From Pedobacter kyungheensis (lineage in GTDB: Bacteria; Bacteroidota; Bacteroidia; Sphingobacteriales; Sphingobacteriaceae), in the NCBI RefSeq assembly GCF_000812965.1, contig NZ_JSYN01000042.1, forward strand, positions 1-61,072: DNA of 61,072 bases, written 5' to 3'. Below are positions 19,037 to 27,502 of the stretch, piece by piece (positions within the stretch are counted from its first letter, which is position 1; every line of letters starts with the position of its first letter). Made by a program: the position numbers and the translations under genes. Below the pieces are notes generated by a model, which was not told the DNA's origin, did not search any database, and saw only the letters and a list, made by a program, of their open reading frames with translations.

Positions 19037-19044
19037 TGAATTTG
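19037..19044 (+). promoter_or_regulatory. Candidate -7 element of the antisense RNA
   Basis: TGAATTTG differs from TAnnTTTG at one base and ends 17 nt before the conserved GCTTAGATAAC block. The second RNA copy has a perfect element 19 nt before the same block. Confidence 0.4.
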
Positions 19045-19049
19045 GGTTT

Positions 19050-19158
19050 AAAACATAATTGCTTAGATAACTTATTGTGTCCCTGCTGCAGATTAGCTGG
19101 CGCAGGTTGTTAATCCTCTTTCGCAAATAAATTGGTACGAACAATTGAATTGCTTTTT
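19050..19158 (+). ncRNA. Candidate antisense RNA to the susC leader (copy 1)
   Basis: This plus-strand element fills the gap between the fecR and susC genes and is antisense to the susC 5' leader, ending 17 nt before its ATG. It shares with a second copy at 21426-21518 an 18-base block (GCTTAGATAACTTATTGT, 19061-19078), a following CCTGC..TGCAG segment, and a hairpin loop GTACGAA (19135-19141). The loop is closed by AATTG/CAATT here and GAAGTG/CACTTC in the other copy, so the stems differ yet both pair. A T run follows at 19154-19158. The layout resembles cis-antisense RNAs such as DonS of Bacteroides fragilis, which repress SusC-type operons. Whether it is homologous to DonS is not known. 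Confidence 0.62.
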
Positions 19159-19235
19159 AAAGGGAATTAAAATCGAATGTCTGGAGTATTATATCTTCAT
19201 ATGCTGCGCTTTATAGTTTGATTTGGTTTGGTTAT

Positions 19236-20390
19236 TTATTTAGGGTTTATTGTAATCTGGTTGTATTCTACCTTGCAACGAATACCATTCCAAGCCAGCA
19301 TTTCCACCAATTTTTCGATACTTACGTTTCTTTGTGCTTTTCCGGATAATTGTTTTGCCGGAATTTTGCCATTGTAAATGACTTCAGCATCGTACCAGCG
19401 TGATACCTGGCGCATTACAGACGGGAGATCAGATTTTTCGAACTGGAAATAACCATTCTTCCAGGCAATAACTTCAGAAAGATCTTCAATTTCATTTATT
19501 TTAATACCGTCAGATTTAGCATTCAAACTGGCCTGCTGACCGGGTTTTAGAAGCGCTTTTTTAGCGCCCCGTTTAATTTCTACGCTTCCCTCTAGCAAGG
19601 TCGTGCGCTCATATTCTTCATCAGCATAAGTATTTACGTTGAAATGTGTGCCCAGTACCCGGATATCAGATTGATCGGTATGCACAATAAAAGGTTTGGT
19701 TTTATTTTTAGCGACCTCGAAATATACCTCGCCTGTAACTTCTACTCTCCGTTCGTTACCCACAAAAGCAGTAGGAAATTTAACTGAAGAACTTGCATTT
19801 AACCACACTTCGGTACCATCAACCAGAATTAAATGATATTGCCCTCCCCTTGGTGTACTTACGGTATTAATGGCCGCAGCCTTTGCTGTTGCATTGCCCG
19901 TGAACCGATAAAGTAACTCGCCACTTTTGGTTTTAATTACCTGAACACCGGATTGGCTCGCCACCTGCCCGTCAGAAGTATTGTTAAGAATGATCTGAGA
20001 ACCATCTGCCAGCAACAATACTGCATTATTTCCTCCAGGAACAATTGTTCTCTTATTTGTTTTAACGGTGGCCGTTTGAATACGCGAAGAATTGGTTTGG
20101 CTAAAATAGATATATGTGCCCCCGATTAATGCAATTAAAATAGCTGCTGCTTTAAAAAACAAGCCATAATTTAATCTGATGCGTTTAGCTTTAGGCCCTG
20201 GAATATTTTGTATGCCTGCAGTTACGCGACTTAAAATCTGCTGCTTAACTTTAGCATCTTCGAGAGAATTTTGCTCTAAATTTGCACCATCAATACGGTC
20301 GTACCACTCCTCTACCAGCTTTTTTTCTTCTGGCGTAGTGGTTTGGTTGTTATACTTTTCGATTAAATATTTGAGCTCGTTCGTATTCAA
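19236..20390 (-). CDS. FecR-family anti-sigma factor
   Basis: A 384-residue inner-membrane protein. The N-terminal cytoplasmic helix region (residues 1-75) would bind the sigma factor; one membrane segment follows (GLFFKAAAILIALIGGTYIY, about 75-95). The periplasmic FecR domain has TPRGGQYHLILVDGTEVWLN and GEVYFEVAKNKTKPFIVHTD, and a C-terminal DUF4974 secretin-like domain ends ITINPK. It receives a signal from the STN domain of SusC across the periplasm and releases the sigma factor. It lies between sigma and susC on one strand in the standard order. Confidence 0.95.
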   Translation of the reverse strand: MNTNELKYLIEKYNNQTTTPEEKKLVEEWYDRIDGANLEQNSLEDAKVKQQILSRVTAGIQNIPGPKAKRIRLNYGLFFKAAAILIALIGGTYIYFSQTNSSRIQTATVKTNKRTIVPGGNNAVLLLADGSQIILNNTSDGQVASQSGVQVIKTKSGELLYRFTGNATAKAAAINTVSTPRGGQYHLILVDGTEVWLNASSSVKFPTAFVGNERRVEVTGEVYFEVAKNKTKPFIVHTDQSDIRVLGTHFNVNTYADEEYERTTLLEGSVEIKRGAKKALLKPGQQASLNAKSDGIKINEIEDLSEVIAWKNGYFQFEKSDLPSVMRQVSRWYDAEVIYNGKIPAKQLSGKAQRNVSIEKLVEMLAWNGIRCKVEYNQITINPK

Positions 20391-20535
20391 AATAGTGGCT
20401 TTTATAGATGTATACGGTTACCCGGTATAAAGTACCATGGCATTTTTACTTTTTTTTTAAAAAATTAATTACTAAATCTGTTAAAGGCTAGCAAAACCTT
20501 TATTTATAGCGCATTGTGATGATAAGAAAGGAAAA

Positions 20536-21123
20536 TTATAAGTGTTTGGCTATAAACAGGGCCAATAGCGCCAGTGAAGAATCATAATCTTTAATGCGGC
20601 TACGCAAGCGCTGGTAAGCCATTTGGAGCTGGTTTTTCACCGTTTGTTCGGATAAAGAAAGGTCCTGGGCAATTTGTTTGATAGAAAGGTCGTCTTCGCG
20701 TTTAAGCAAGTAAATTTCTTTCATGCGCAAAGGCATCTTTTCTACTTCGGCATCAATAATGGTTTTCAGTTCTTTTTCGAGGATGGCATTTTGCGAATGT
20801 ACATCGGATGGGGCAACGCTGGCCGTTACACTTACGGCATACTTTAAGCGTACGCTGTCTTTTTCATAAAGTTTCAGAATCTTGTTGCGGAGGATGGCAA
20901 ACAAATAAGCCAGCACACTCCCCTCGGCATCCAGTAGTTCGATTTTATCCCACAAGCTTACAAATACATCCTGAACAAGATCTTGTGCCAAATCGGTACA
21001 GTGTACCTTTTTATAGGCCTGTTTGTAAAGCGCGCTCCAATAGGCATCGAACACCAGGTTAAATGCTTTGTTTTTGTCTAATTTGACCAGAAGAAAAAAG
21101 TTACTTTCTAATTCTTTGTACAT
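20536..21123 (-). CDS. ECF sigma factor, Bacteroidetes expansion type
   Basis: About 195 residues from the ATG at 21123 (MYKELESNFFLLVKLDK); the frame is open for 14 more codons. Region 2 is seen in YWSALYKQAYKKVHCTDLAQ and DLVQDVFVSLWDK, region 4 in MKEIYLLKREDDLSIKQIAQ and LSLSEQTVKNQLQMAYQRLR, a helix-turn-helix. It would direct transcription of the susC/susD genes once freed by FecR. It is the first gene of the four-gene minus-strand cassette, 145 bp upstream of fecR. Confidence 0.94.
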   Translation of the reverse strand: MYKELESNFFLLVKLDKNKAFNLVFDAYWSALYKQAYKKVHCTDLAQDLVQDVFVSLWDKIELLDAEGSVLAYLFAILRNKILKLYEKDSVRLKYAVSVTASVAPSDVHSQNAILEKELKTIIDAEVEKMPLRMKEIYLLKREDDLSIKQIAQDLSLSEQTVKNQLQMAYQRLRSRIKDYDSSLALLALFIAKHL

Positions 21124-21411
21124 AAACAATCGGGGATGACGATTAAGGTTTTTAAAGTGCGCCAAAGAAATAACATCATTATTAACCTAATGTTAAATTT
21201 ATTAAATTATTTGGTACAGTGCTGTTAAATTAAAAATGTGTTTGCTAAAAAAAAGGACAATTGATCTAACGGAATGTGACTGTTTGTTGTAAAACGGGCT
21301 TCTACCTATCCTTATTACTGTGCTGATTATCTATTTGGTTAAAAATGTTTGGCTTTGCAAGATAGCATTTCTCACAACAAATTTACCTGTTAAAAAAACA
21401 CTTAAATTTTA

Positions 21412-21419
21412 TACCTTTG
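21412..21419 (+). promoter_or_regulatory. -7 element of RNA copy 2
   Basis: TACCTTTG is a perfect TAnnTTTG match and lies just before the structured element at 21426-21518. No clear -33 TTG was found at the usual spacing. Confidence 0.5.
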
Positions 21420-21425
21420 AAAAGG

Positions 21426-21518
21426 GTTAACATATAGCTTAGATAACTTATTGTTTCCTGCATGCAGGAATAAACCCGCTTTAACGGGAAGTGGTACGAA
21501 CACTTCTCGTTTTTTTTA
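21426..21518 (+). ncRNA. Candidate small RNA, paralogue of the susC antisense RNA (copy 2)
   Basis: It carries the same 18-base block as copy 1 (GCTTAGATAACTTATTGT, 21438-21455). Three hairpins follow in series: TTCCTGC/GCAGGAA (21456-21471), CCCG/CGGG (about 21476-21488), and a nine-pair stem CGGGAAGTG/CACTTCTCG around the loop GTACGAA (21494-21500). Eight to nine T residues follow at once, so the last hairpin is a strong intrinsic terminator on the plus strand. With its perfect TAnnTTTG promoter element this is a convincing independent small RNA gene of about 90 nt. Its 5' block is complementary to the susC leader 2.4 kb away, so it could act there in trans. Confidence 0.68.
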
Positions 21519-21739
21519 AAATACCCCTCATTACAAGGGGCATTTATGTTAATCATTGGGGGTGTTTCTTTATCCGCGCAAAAACCAATAATGTGCTAAA
21601 ATCATTTTTTTAGTCTCCGGTAATTGCTTTCTATCTATAAATTTTATATTATTAAGTATTAATCAAACCACGGGTTTTGTGGCCCGAATGTATCGATATT
21701 TAATGCTTTGAAGAAAAGATTTGAAAGAAAAAAACAACG
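21519..21739. other. Rest of the sigma-lacI gap
   Basis: The gap between the sigma gene and lacI is 680 bp. Apart from the RNA gene and the lacI promoter it holds a CCCCT/AGGGG hairpin at about 21523-21542, whose T run faces the minus strand, and AT-rich sequence with no supportable gene. The 300 bp nearest sigma (21124-21411) presumably contain the sigma promoter, which I could not locate. Confidence 0.5.
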
Positions 21740-21759
21740 CAAACGTTTGATTAATTTTG
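21740..21759 (+). promoter_or_regulatory. lacI promoter with overlapping LacI operator
   Basis: The perfect 10-bp palindrome CAAACGTTTG at 21740-21749 directly abuts the -7 element TAATTTTG at 21752-21759, so a bound repressor would cover the promoter. CAAACGTTTG is the classic core of LacI/PurR/CcpA-type operators. The 13-base string ACGCAAACGTTTG recurs before the sugar transporter gene at 52318. Autoregulation is inferred. Confidence 0.72.
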
Positions 21760-21803
21760 TATTATTACATATTGAAGAAATTTAATGTAGTTTAGCAGTT
21801 AGA

Positions 21804-22820
21804 ATGCAATCGAAACCAACAACCATAAAGGAAATAGCCAGAATTTTAAACATCTCGCCCTCTAGTGTATCGAGAGGACTGCATGACCATCCAAGCATTG
21901 GAGCAGTAACCCGTGAAAAAATTAAACAACTGGCCAAGTCTCTGAACTATGAGCCTAACAATGCGGCTATACTTTTTCAAAAAGGTAAAACTTATACCAT
22001 TGGTGTAATTTTACCAGAACTTTCTGAGCACTTTTTCTCCATTGCCATTTCGGCAATTGAAGATGAAGCCATTAAGAAAAACTATACGGTAATCTTTGCC
22101 CAGTCGCACGATAACTACGAGCAGGAAGTTAAACTGGTAGAGAAAATGAAAAATCAACGGGTAGATGGTTTACTGGTATCCATCAGTAAAGACACCTCAA
22201 AGTTTGATCATTTTGAGAAATTAAACTCTTTCAACATTCCCGTAGTATTTTTTGACCGGATCCCTCCCTTTAAAAATGTGCACTACGTGGCCTGCAGTCT
22301 GGAAAGCGCAACCATTAAAGCCGTAAACTACCTGCTTAAAAAAGGACATCGCAGTATTGGTATGATTAATGGCCCGAGCACACTTTATGCCAGCGAAGAA
22401 CGTAAAGATGGTTACATGCAAGCCATTACTTTTAACCGGTTAAAGTTCGACCCATCTTTGGTAGTAAACTGCGATTTAACCGAAGAAGGTACCATCGAAG
22501 CTGCCGAACAGTTTTTAAACCACAAAAGAAAACCAACAGCCATAGTTGCATTTAACGATTATGTGGCCTTGTTTTTAATTAAATACTTTAAAAAGTTAAA
22601 CGTAATTAACGATTTCGATGTAGTGAGTTATGCCAACCTGCCCATAATCAGTTACCTGGATAATTCGCCGGTTGCCTCTGTAGAACAATACCCTTATTTA
22701 CAAGGACAAAAAGCGGCTAATATCCTGCTGGATCTGATTCATAGTCCAGTTCCCGAAAACCAGGCTTATTATAATACTATTGTAGAATCTGACCTGATTA
22801 TTAACGAGGTTAAGGAATAG
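21804..22820 (+). CDS. LacI-family transcriptional regulator
   Basis: A 338-residue regulator. The N-terminal helix-turn-helix and hinge helix occupy residues 6-60 (TIKEIARILNISPSSVSRGL; REKIKQLAKSLNYEPN). A periplasmic-binding-protein-like effector domain covers 60-338 (TIGVILPELSEHFFSIAISA; VVFFDRIPP; GHRSIGMINGPS; PTAIVAFNDYVA). The ligand is probably a sugar or sugar phosphate. Three CAAACGTTTG boxes in the window, one in its own promoter and one before a FucP-type transporter, make a small predicted regulon. It is divergent from the sigma/FecR/Sus cassette, but no such box lies at that operon. Confidence 0.93.
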   Translation: MQSKPTTIKEIARILNISPSSVSRGLHDHPSIGAVTREKIKQLAKSLNYEPNNAAILFQKGKTYTIGVILPELSEHFFSIAISAIEDEAIKKNYTVIFAQSHDNYEQEVKLVEKMKNQRVDGLLVSISKDTSKFDHFEKLNSFNIPVVFFDRIPPFKNVHYVACSLESATIKAVNYLLKKGHRSIGMINGPSTLYASEERKDGYMQAITFNRLKFDPSLVVNCDLTEEGTIEAAEQFLNHKRKPTAIVAFNDYVALFLIKYFKKLNVINDFDVVSYANLPIISYLDNSPVASVEQYPYLQGQKAANILLDLIHSPVPENQAYYNTIVESDLIINEVKE

Positions 22821-22826
22821 TACATG

Positions 22827-22836
22827 CAAACGTTTG
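22827..22836. promoter_or_regulatory. LacI-type operator box between lacI and araC
   Basis: A second perfect CAAACGTTTG, six bases after the lacI stop codon and downstream of both converging genes. No promoter is seen next to it. It might be a loop partner for the operator at 21740, 1.09 kb away, or a chance copy. Confidence 0.5.
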
Positions 22837-22846
22837 TGCTGAAATA

Positions 22847-23779
22847 TTAATGCTTATTTAAACTTCCCGGCAAAACCTCATATTGTTTTTTAAATGCAGC
22901 GATAAAATGCTGTGCGTTTTTATAGCCAACAAGAAAAGCGACCTCATTAACGGCTCGCTTTTCTTTTGAAAGGTAATAATGTGCTTTTTCCATCCTGATT
23001 TTATACAGATAGCCAAATACCGTATGGCCGGTTAATACTTTAAAACCTTTTTTAAGTTTAAAATCGTTAATTCCGGCTTTACGCGAAAGTTCAATTAAAG
23101 AGCTTGGCTTCTGTAAATCGCGCTCTACCAATTGCCGGGCATAAATAATCTTTTTTAAATCTTCTTCCTTTAAAAGGATTCTCTGTTTATCCGGTTTTTG
23201 GTTACTGTGAATTACAATCAGATCGAGTATACGGGCTTCTACAAACAGGCGCTTTAGCCTACCCGAATGATTATCAAGACTAAGACTTTGCAAAATTGAA
23301 TTAATTTCAGGGCTTATCGGTTCTCTTAATGGTAGAAGTGCATTGTGCTCGAAATCGCATCCCATTGCTTTTTGAAAATAAGCTTCGGTAAGCTGAATAT
23401 ACACGTAACTCGTTTTTTCCTGTACCCTTAAAGTAAGGCTATTTACCTTACCCAAATTAAGGTTTTGCTCGTTTCTGGTTAAGGATAAAAAATTTTGCTC
23501 CGTTTCATTGGTCGCTATCAGGCTTCCATCTAAGCAAAACAACAAACCAATGTGCGCTTGTGAAGATTCAAAGTGTAAATCTTCAGGTAAATTGTTTTCC
23601 AGGTTAACAACGCTGATGTGGATGCCTTCAAACCACATTTCTGTAATATATAAATGCGTATGTTCAGTTTTAACTGCTACAGTTGCTTCCGCGATATCCT
23701 GTACGCCTGCAAAATTTGCAGGATAAGTATTTTGATAGGCAACCGTTCCGTTTGCCTGTACCGAGAGTTTAATTTTCAT
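22847..23779 (-). CDS. AraC-family transcriptional regulator, PchR-like
   Basis: A 310-residue protein. The first 200 residues are a sensing domain; the C-terminal AraC domain holds two helix-turn-helix units (SSLIELSRKAGINDFKLKKG and NEVAFLVGYKNAQHFIAAFK). The linking FGYLYKIRMEKAHYYL is typical of the PchR branch, which senses ferric siderophores and activates TonB receptors. It is divergent from the TonB receptor gene with a 173-bp gap containing two TGCACAA direct repeats near 23910-23930, a plausible binding site. Control of iron or heme uptake genes is inferred. Confidence 0.85.
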   Translation of the reverse strand: MKIKLSVQANGTVAYQNTYPANFAGVQDIAEATVAVKTEHTHLYITEMWFEGIHISVVNLENNLPEDLHFESSQAHIGLLFCLDGSLIATNETEQNFLSLTRNEQNLNLGKVNSLTLRVQEKTSYVYIQLTEAYFQKAMGCDFEHNALLPLREPISPEINSILQSLSLDNHSGRLKRLFVEARILDLIVIHSNQKPDKQRILLKEEDLKKIIYARQLVERDLQKPSSLIELSRKAGINDFKLKKGFKVLTGHTVFGYLYKIRMEKAHYYLSKEKRAVNEVAFLVGYKNAQHFIAAFKKQYEVLPGSLNKH

Positions 23780-23952
23780 TGATAAGCGGTTTTATTTCGT
23801 TTTCAAGGAGCATCTTTCCCCCTTCCCATTAACATAATTGCTAATTGCTATTCCATTTAATCCGTTTCGCGGCATTAATTATCCGTTTAACGTTATCTCC
23901 TTTTGGTGATAATGCACAAATTTGCACAATTATTTATAATTAGTCTAAATAA

Positions 23953-26031
23953 ATGAGGATATATTTATCAATTGCCTTATCGCTTTGTGGATTTGTAACT
24001 GTGGCTCAAGAAATTAAAGTTGATACCGCAAAGGCAAATGATTTAAAAGATGTGGTTGTAACGGGTCAGTATGGCCCCAAAACGTTACGCAATTCTGTTT
24101 ACAATGTACGTACTATTAATGCCGAACGGATAAAACTTAGGGCAGCCGCCAATGTGCAACAAATATTAAATACAGAATTAGGCTTTAGGTTTAGTAACGA
24201 TTTAACGCTCGGCACCACTGATATACAATTAATGGGCATGACTGGTAGAAATGTTAAGATATTGTTGGATGGTGTGCCCATGGTAGATAGATCTGATACC
24301 CGCGAGAGTTTAAATCAAATCGATATTAATACGATTGAACGCATTGAGATTGTTGAGGGACCAATGTCGGTAGTTTATGGTGCAGATGCGCTTGCAGGTG
24401 TAATCAACATCATTACCAAAAATCCGGGCAAACCATTGCTAAACTTATCTGCAAGAATACAGGAAGAAACTGCAGGCAATGAATATGAAGCGATTTCGGG
24501 CAAAGGCAATCACATACAGCATATCGGTGCCAACTGGAAAAACAACAATTGGAGTGTACTGGCAGGTTTTACCCACAATGATTTTGGTGGCTGGAATTTA
24601 GCGTCCAAAACGGCAACAATAGAAGAAGTTAATGCCGTTACCAACCGTTGGAAACCAAAGGAACAGTTTTTGGGTAATGCCAAGATAGGCTACCGTTACA
24701 ATAACTTTAATATCTGGTATAGGTTAGATGCCTTAAAAGAAGATATTGATGTGCGCTATGGGCTAAACCCAAACAATTATAAAGGCGTATTGCAAACTTA
24801 CACCACACACAGGTATACACAGCAACTTCAATCGGAATACAAAATAAGCAACAGCTTACAATTGTCTGCCATTGCGGGCTTTACTAAACTCGACCGTGCA
24901 ACCAAAACCGTGATCCATGACTTTACAAACAATACTGAAGAACTGAGCACTGGTGCCGGCGAACAGGATATTGCCAAATTTAACGCCATCAATTTTAGGG
25001 CTACAGCCATTTACACACTCAATAAAGCTGTTTCCTTTCAACCGGGTATAGAGTATAGCAGAGATGCCGCCAGCGGGCAACGCATTAAAGGATCGCCGGT
25101 GATTAATGACTACGCTGCTTTTGTTACGGCAGAAATTAAGTTAGCTGATGTTATTAATATCAGACCGGGATTAAGGTTTATCAAAAACTCCATTTACAGT
25201 GCACCACCTGTAATTCCATCATTAAATGCCAAGCTAGTACTTACAAGCGACCTGGATTTGCGTCTTGCTTATGCAAAAGGTTTCCGCTCACCAGCATTGC
25301 GGGAGCTATATTATGATTTTGTTGATGCCAGTCATAACATTTTGGGTAATCCTGATTTAAAGGCCGAAGAATCCAATAGTTTTAATGGTTCTTTAGTATG
25401 GTCTGGCATTCATGAAAATGATGTTGAATTCCGTTCTACTCTAACGGGTTTTTATAACCTGGTTAAGAACAGGATTGATTTTGGCCTTTCTCCCACCAAT
25501 AATTCGGTAACCACGCTGATTAATGTGGCCCGGTACAAAACTACAGGAGGTACGCTGGATAATGTGTTCCGGTTTAAGAAGAACCTTCAGGCAAGTCTTG
25601 GCCTGTCTTATATAGGCCGATACAATGCTTTAAGTGAGGATATTAATCTTTCGACGCCAGAATTTGCCTGGGCAACGGAAGTAAATTCGAACATTACCTA
25701 CACCTTACCAAAAATCAGGGGAAGCATTAGCCTGTTTTATAAATACACAGGTAGTTTACCGAGCTACCAGCTGAGCACAGAAAACAATGTATCTACAGCA
25801 AAACTGGTAAAAATCGGGGCCTTTCATACAGCAGATTTAATGTTTAACAAAAACCTGTTTAAATCGCTAACCATTAACGCGGGGATCAAAAACCTTTTCA
25901 ATGTTACACAACTCACCAACAGCTCAACCGCAAGTAGTGGTGCACACAGTACAGGTGGTGCAACTGTACCTTATAGCTATGGCCGTTCTTACCTGTTAGG
26001 TTTAAGTTATAACTGGGATAAACTAAAATAA
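23953..26031 (+). CDS. TonB-dependent receptor, probably heme/iron uptake
   Basis: A 692-residue outer-membrane receptor with a signal peptide (LSIALSLCGFVTVAQE). The plug domain has LKDVVVTGQYG, VKILLDGVPMVDR and IERIEIVEGPMSVVYGADAL, then GVINIITK. The barrel ends SYLLGLSYNWDKLK. It lacks the carboxypeptidase-like domain of SusC proteins and belongs to the classic siderophore/heme/cobalamin type, with FRSPALRELYYDFVDASHNI matching the FRAP/NPNL-like region of heme receptors. The next gene, 21 bp on, encodes an HmuY-like protein, which points to heme. A PchR-like activator is divergent. Confidence 0.88.
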   Translation: MRIYLSIALSLCGFVTVAQEIKVDTAKANDLKDVVVTGQYGPKTLRNSVYNVRTINAERIKLRAAANVQQILNTELGFRFSNDLTLGTTDIQLMGMTGRNVKILLDGVPMVDRSDTRESLNQIDINTIERIEIVEGPMSVVYGADALAGVINIITKNPGKPLLNLSARIQEETAGNEYEAISGKGNHIQHIGANWKNNNWSVLAGFTHNDFGGWNLASKTATIEEVNAVTNRWKPKEQFLGNAKIGYRYNNFNIWYRLDALKEDIDVRYGLNPNNYKGVLQTYTTHRYTQQLQSEYKISNSLQLSAIAGFTKLDRATKTVIHDFTNNTEELSTGAGEQDIAKFNAINFRATAIYTLNKAVSFQPGIEYSRDAASGQRIKGSPVINDYAAFVTAEIKLADVINIRPGLRFIKNSIYSAPPVIPSLNAKLVLTSDLDLRLAYAKGFRSPALRELYYDFVDASHNILGNPDLKAEESNSFNGSLVWSGIHENDVEFRSTLTGFYNLVKNRIDFGLSPTNNSVTTLINVARYKTTGGTLDNVFRFKKNLQASLGLSYIGRYNALSEDINLSTPEFAWATEVNSNITYTLPKIRGSISLFYKYTGSLPSYQLSTENNVSTAKLVKIGAFHTADLMFNKNLFKSLTINAGIKNLFNVTQLTNSSTASSGAHSTGGATVPYSYGRSYLLGLSYNWDKLK

Positions 26032-26052
26032 AAACAAATAATCATATACAAC

Positions 26053-27108
26053 ATGAATAAATTAAACTCAATGATTGCCATCGCTTTTTTAGCGGTAACC
26101 TTTACAGCTTGTAAAAAAGACACTGAAGAACCAATAGTTGTAGTGCCACCTTCAGATGGAAGTACTTTAACGCTTAACGGAATAGTTGGTGCAGAGGCAG
26201 TAAGTGCTGCCGGAAACAGTGTTTATGTAGATTTTAGTGCTGATAAACAAACTGCCGTTGAAAGAGATAGCTGGGATTTAGGTTTTTATTCAGGAGCAGA
26301 TTTTAAAGTAATATTAAACTCAACCAATGGTGCTTCTGCTTTGGTGATTAATAAAACAGATTTAAACGCTGTAACCACTGCCGATTTTGATCCTAATGCT
26401 TTAAAAGTTGGTCAGGGACAGGATAATTTTACCATAGTAGACGATGGCAGGGAAGCTAACATTTTAAACAAAACAGCCATTGCAGCTATTTCTGCTACCG
26501 ATGCCGAAAACAAAGTTTATATCATTAATAGAAAAGGCGGTGCTGCAACTGTTTTAGCTAACGATGAGCTTTACAAAATCAGGGTAATCAGAAAAGGTAC
26601 AACAGGTTATACTTTGCAGTATGCGAAGGTTACTGAAACTACTTTTAAAACTTTTGATGTTACCAAAAATGCTGATGCCAACTTCCAGTTTACCTCTTTA
26701 ATAAAAGGAACGGCTGTTTCTGTTGAACCTGCAAAAGCCAGCTGGGATATTGTATGGACTTACAGCATGTACTGGACTGCTACTTTCCCTTATGCATTTT
26801 CTGATTTAGTTTTCATTAACAGCTTAGGTGGAACATCAGCTGCTACTGTTGCAGTTACCGATACAAAAACTTATGCATCGTTTTCTGAAGCCGACATTGC
26901 AAGTGCGACATTTTCAACCAGCAGAGATGTAATTGGAGCAGGCTGGAGAAGCACACAACCTGCTACAGGTGCCAATGCCAAGATTTTCTATATCATTAAA
27001 GATGCCTCAGGAAATTACTATAAACTAAAATTTGTTTCGATGGGTGCGGGTGATGCAGGTACACGTGGTAAACCGGTAATTGAATATAAGCTGATTAAAA
27101 AAGGATAA
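26053..27108 (+). CDS. HmuY-like heme-binding lipoprotein
   Basis: A 351-residue surface lipoprotein with lipobox FLAVTFTAC (Cys about residue 19) and an acidic linker (EEPIVVVPPSDG). The HmuY domain is indicated by VYVDFSADKQTAVERDSWDL near residues 55-75 and SWDIVWTYSMYWT, which form part of the conserved beta core. HmuY proteins scavenge heme from host or environmental hemoproteins and hand it to a TonB receptor, here the gene directly upstream. The heme-ligating histidines of Porphyromonas HmuY are not recognisable, and the chain is unusually long, so the ligand may differ. Confidence 0.82.
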   Translation: MNKLNSMIAIAFLAVTFTACKKDTEEPIVVVPPSDGSTLTLNGIVGAEAVSAAGNSVYVDFSADKQTAVERDSWDLGFYSGADFKVILNSTNGASALVINKTDLNAVTTADFDPNALKVGQGQDNFTIVDDGREANILNKTAIAAISATDAENKVYIINRKGGAATVLANDELYKIRVIRKGTTGYTLQYAKVTETTFKTFDVTKNADANFQFTSLIKGTAVSVEPAKASWDIVWTYSMYWTATFPYAFSDLVFINSLGGTSAATVAVTDTKTYASFSEADIASATFSTSRDVIGAGWRSTQPATGANAKIFYIIKDASGNYYKLKFVSMGAGDAGTRGKPVIEYKLIKKG

Positions 27109-27162
27109 TCTTGAGTAAACGCTCAATCAAATAAAAAAATATGTTTTGTTAGTTGGATAGAT

Positions 27163-27188
27163 GCTCTCCGCGATGGGGAGCTTTATCT
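27163..27188 (+). terminator. Terminator of the receptor/HmuY operon
   Basis: GCTCTCC and GGGGAGC pair around GCGAT, followed by the T-rich TTTATC. The stem has one wobble. Confidence 0.65.
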
Positions 27189-27229
27189 TTTTATGGGGAG
27201 TACCTGTTAGCTAAAATCAAAATAATATG

Positions 27230-27363
27230 CGTCTTGCTGAACTTGTTTCAGCATCTCTAAAATAATAACCAAGAGTTCCTGAAACTCCTTTATAAATCGC
27301 CAGGTATTTAATCACATTATAAAGCTTACCAATAAGAGGTCCTGAAACAAGTTCAGGAAGACG
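27230..27363. repeat. MITE-like element with 22-bp inverted ends
   Basis: The 22-base ends at 27230-27251 and 27342-27363 are inverse complements with one mismatch (CGTCTT, one variable base, then CTGAACTTGTTTCAG). Total length is 134 bp with no coding capacity. The ends themselves contain CCTGAACTTGTTTCAGG-type palindromes, which recur between Bacteroidota genes. No target-site duplication was identified. Confidence 0.6.
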
Positions 27364-27397
27364 ATCTAAGCCGTACACGCCGGCGTGCCGGCAAACT

Positions 27398-27439
27398 TTA
27401 CGAAGTCTGCCCCCGCACAGCGCCTGTTAGACTTCGTAA
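27398..27439. repeat. Inverted repeat, 11-bp arms
   Basis: TTACGAAGTCT at 27398-27408 pairs exactly with 27429-27439 around a GC-rich loop. With the GCCGGCGTGCCGGC palindrome just upstream it fills the rest of this 394-bp gap between hmuY and the histone-like gene. I see no gene here. Confidence 0.6.
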
Positions 27440-27452
27440 GGGGCTTAAACGC

Positions 27453-27484
27453 AAAAAGGGTTCCGGAATACCAGAACCCTTTTT
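27453..27484. terminator. Terminator of the histone-like gene
   Basis: AAAAAGGGTTC and GAACCCTTTTT form a perfect 11-bp stem around CGGAATACCA, with T runs in both directions. Confidence 0.92.
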
Positions 27485-27502
27485 GTTTCTACTCGCGAAA
27501 TA

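Noticed and set aside
19034..19144. N-terminal extension of the SusC protein by 37 codons
   Set aside because: The extension reads the complement of a conserved RNA element and lies before a normal start; MNFSNFF at 19033 leads directly to the usual SusC N-terminus.
14082..21123. Complete polysaccharide utilisation locus
   Set aside because: No glycoside hydrolase, lyase or sulfatase accompanies the SusCD genes, so only the transport/regulation core is supported.
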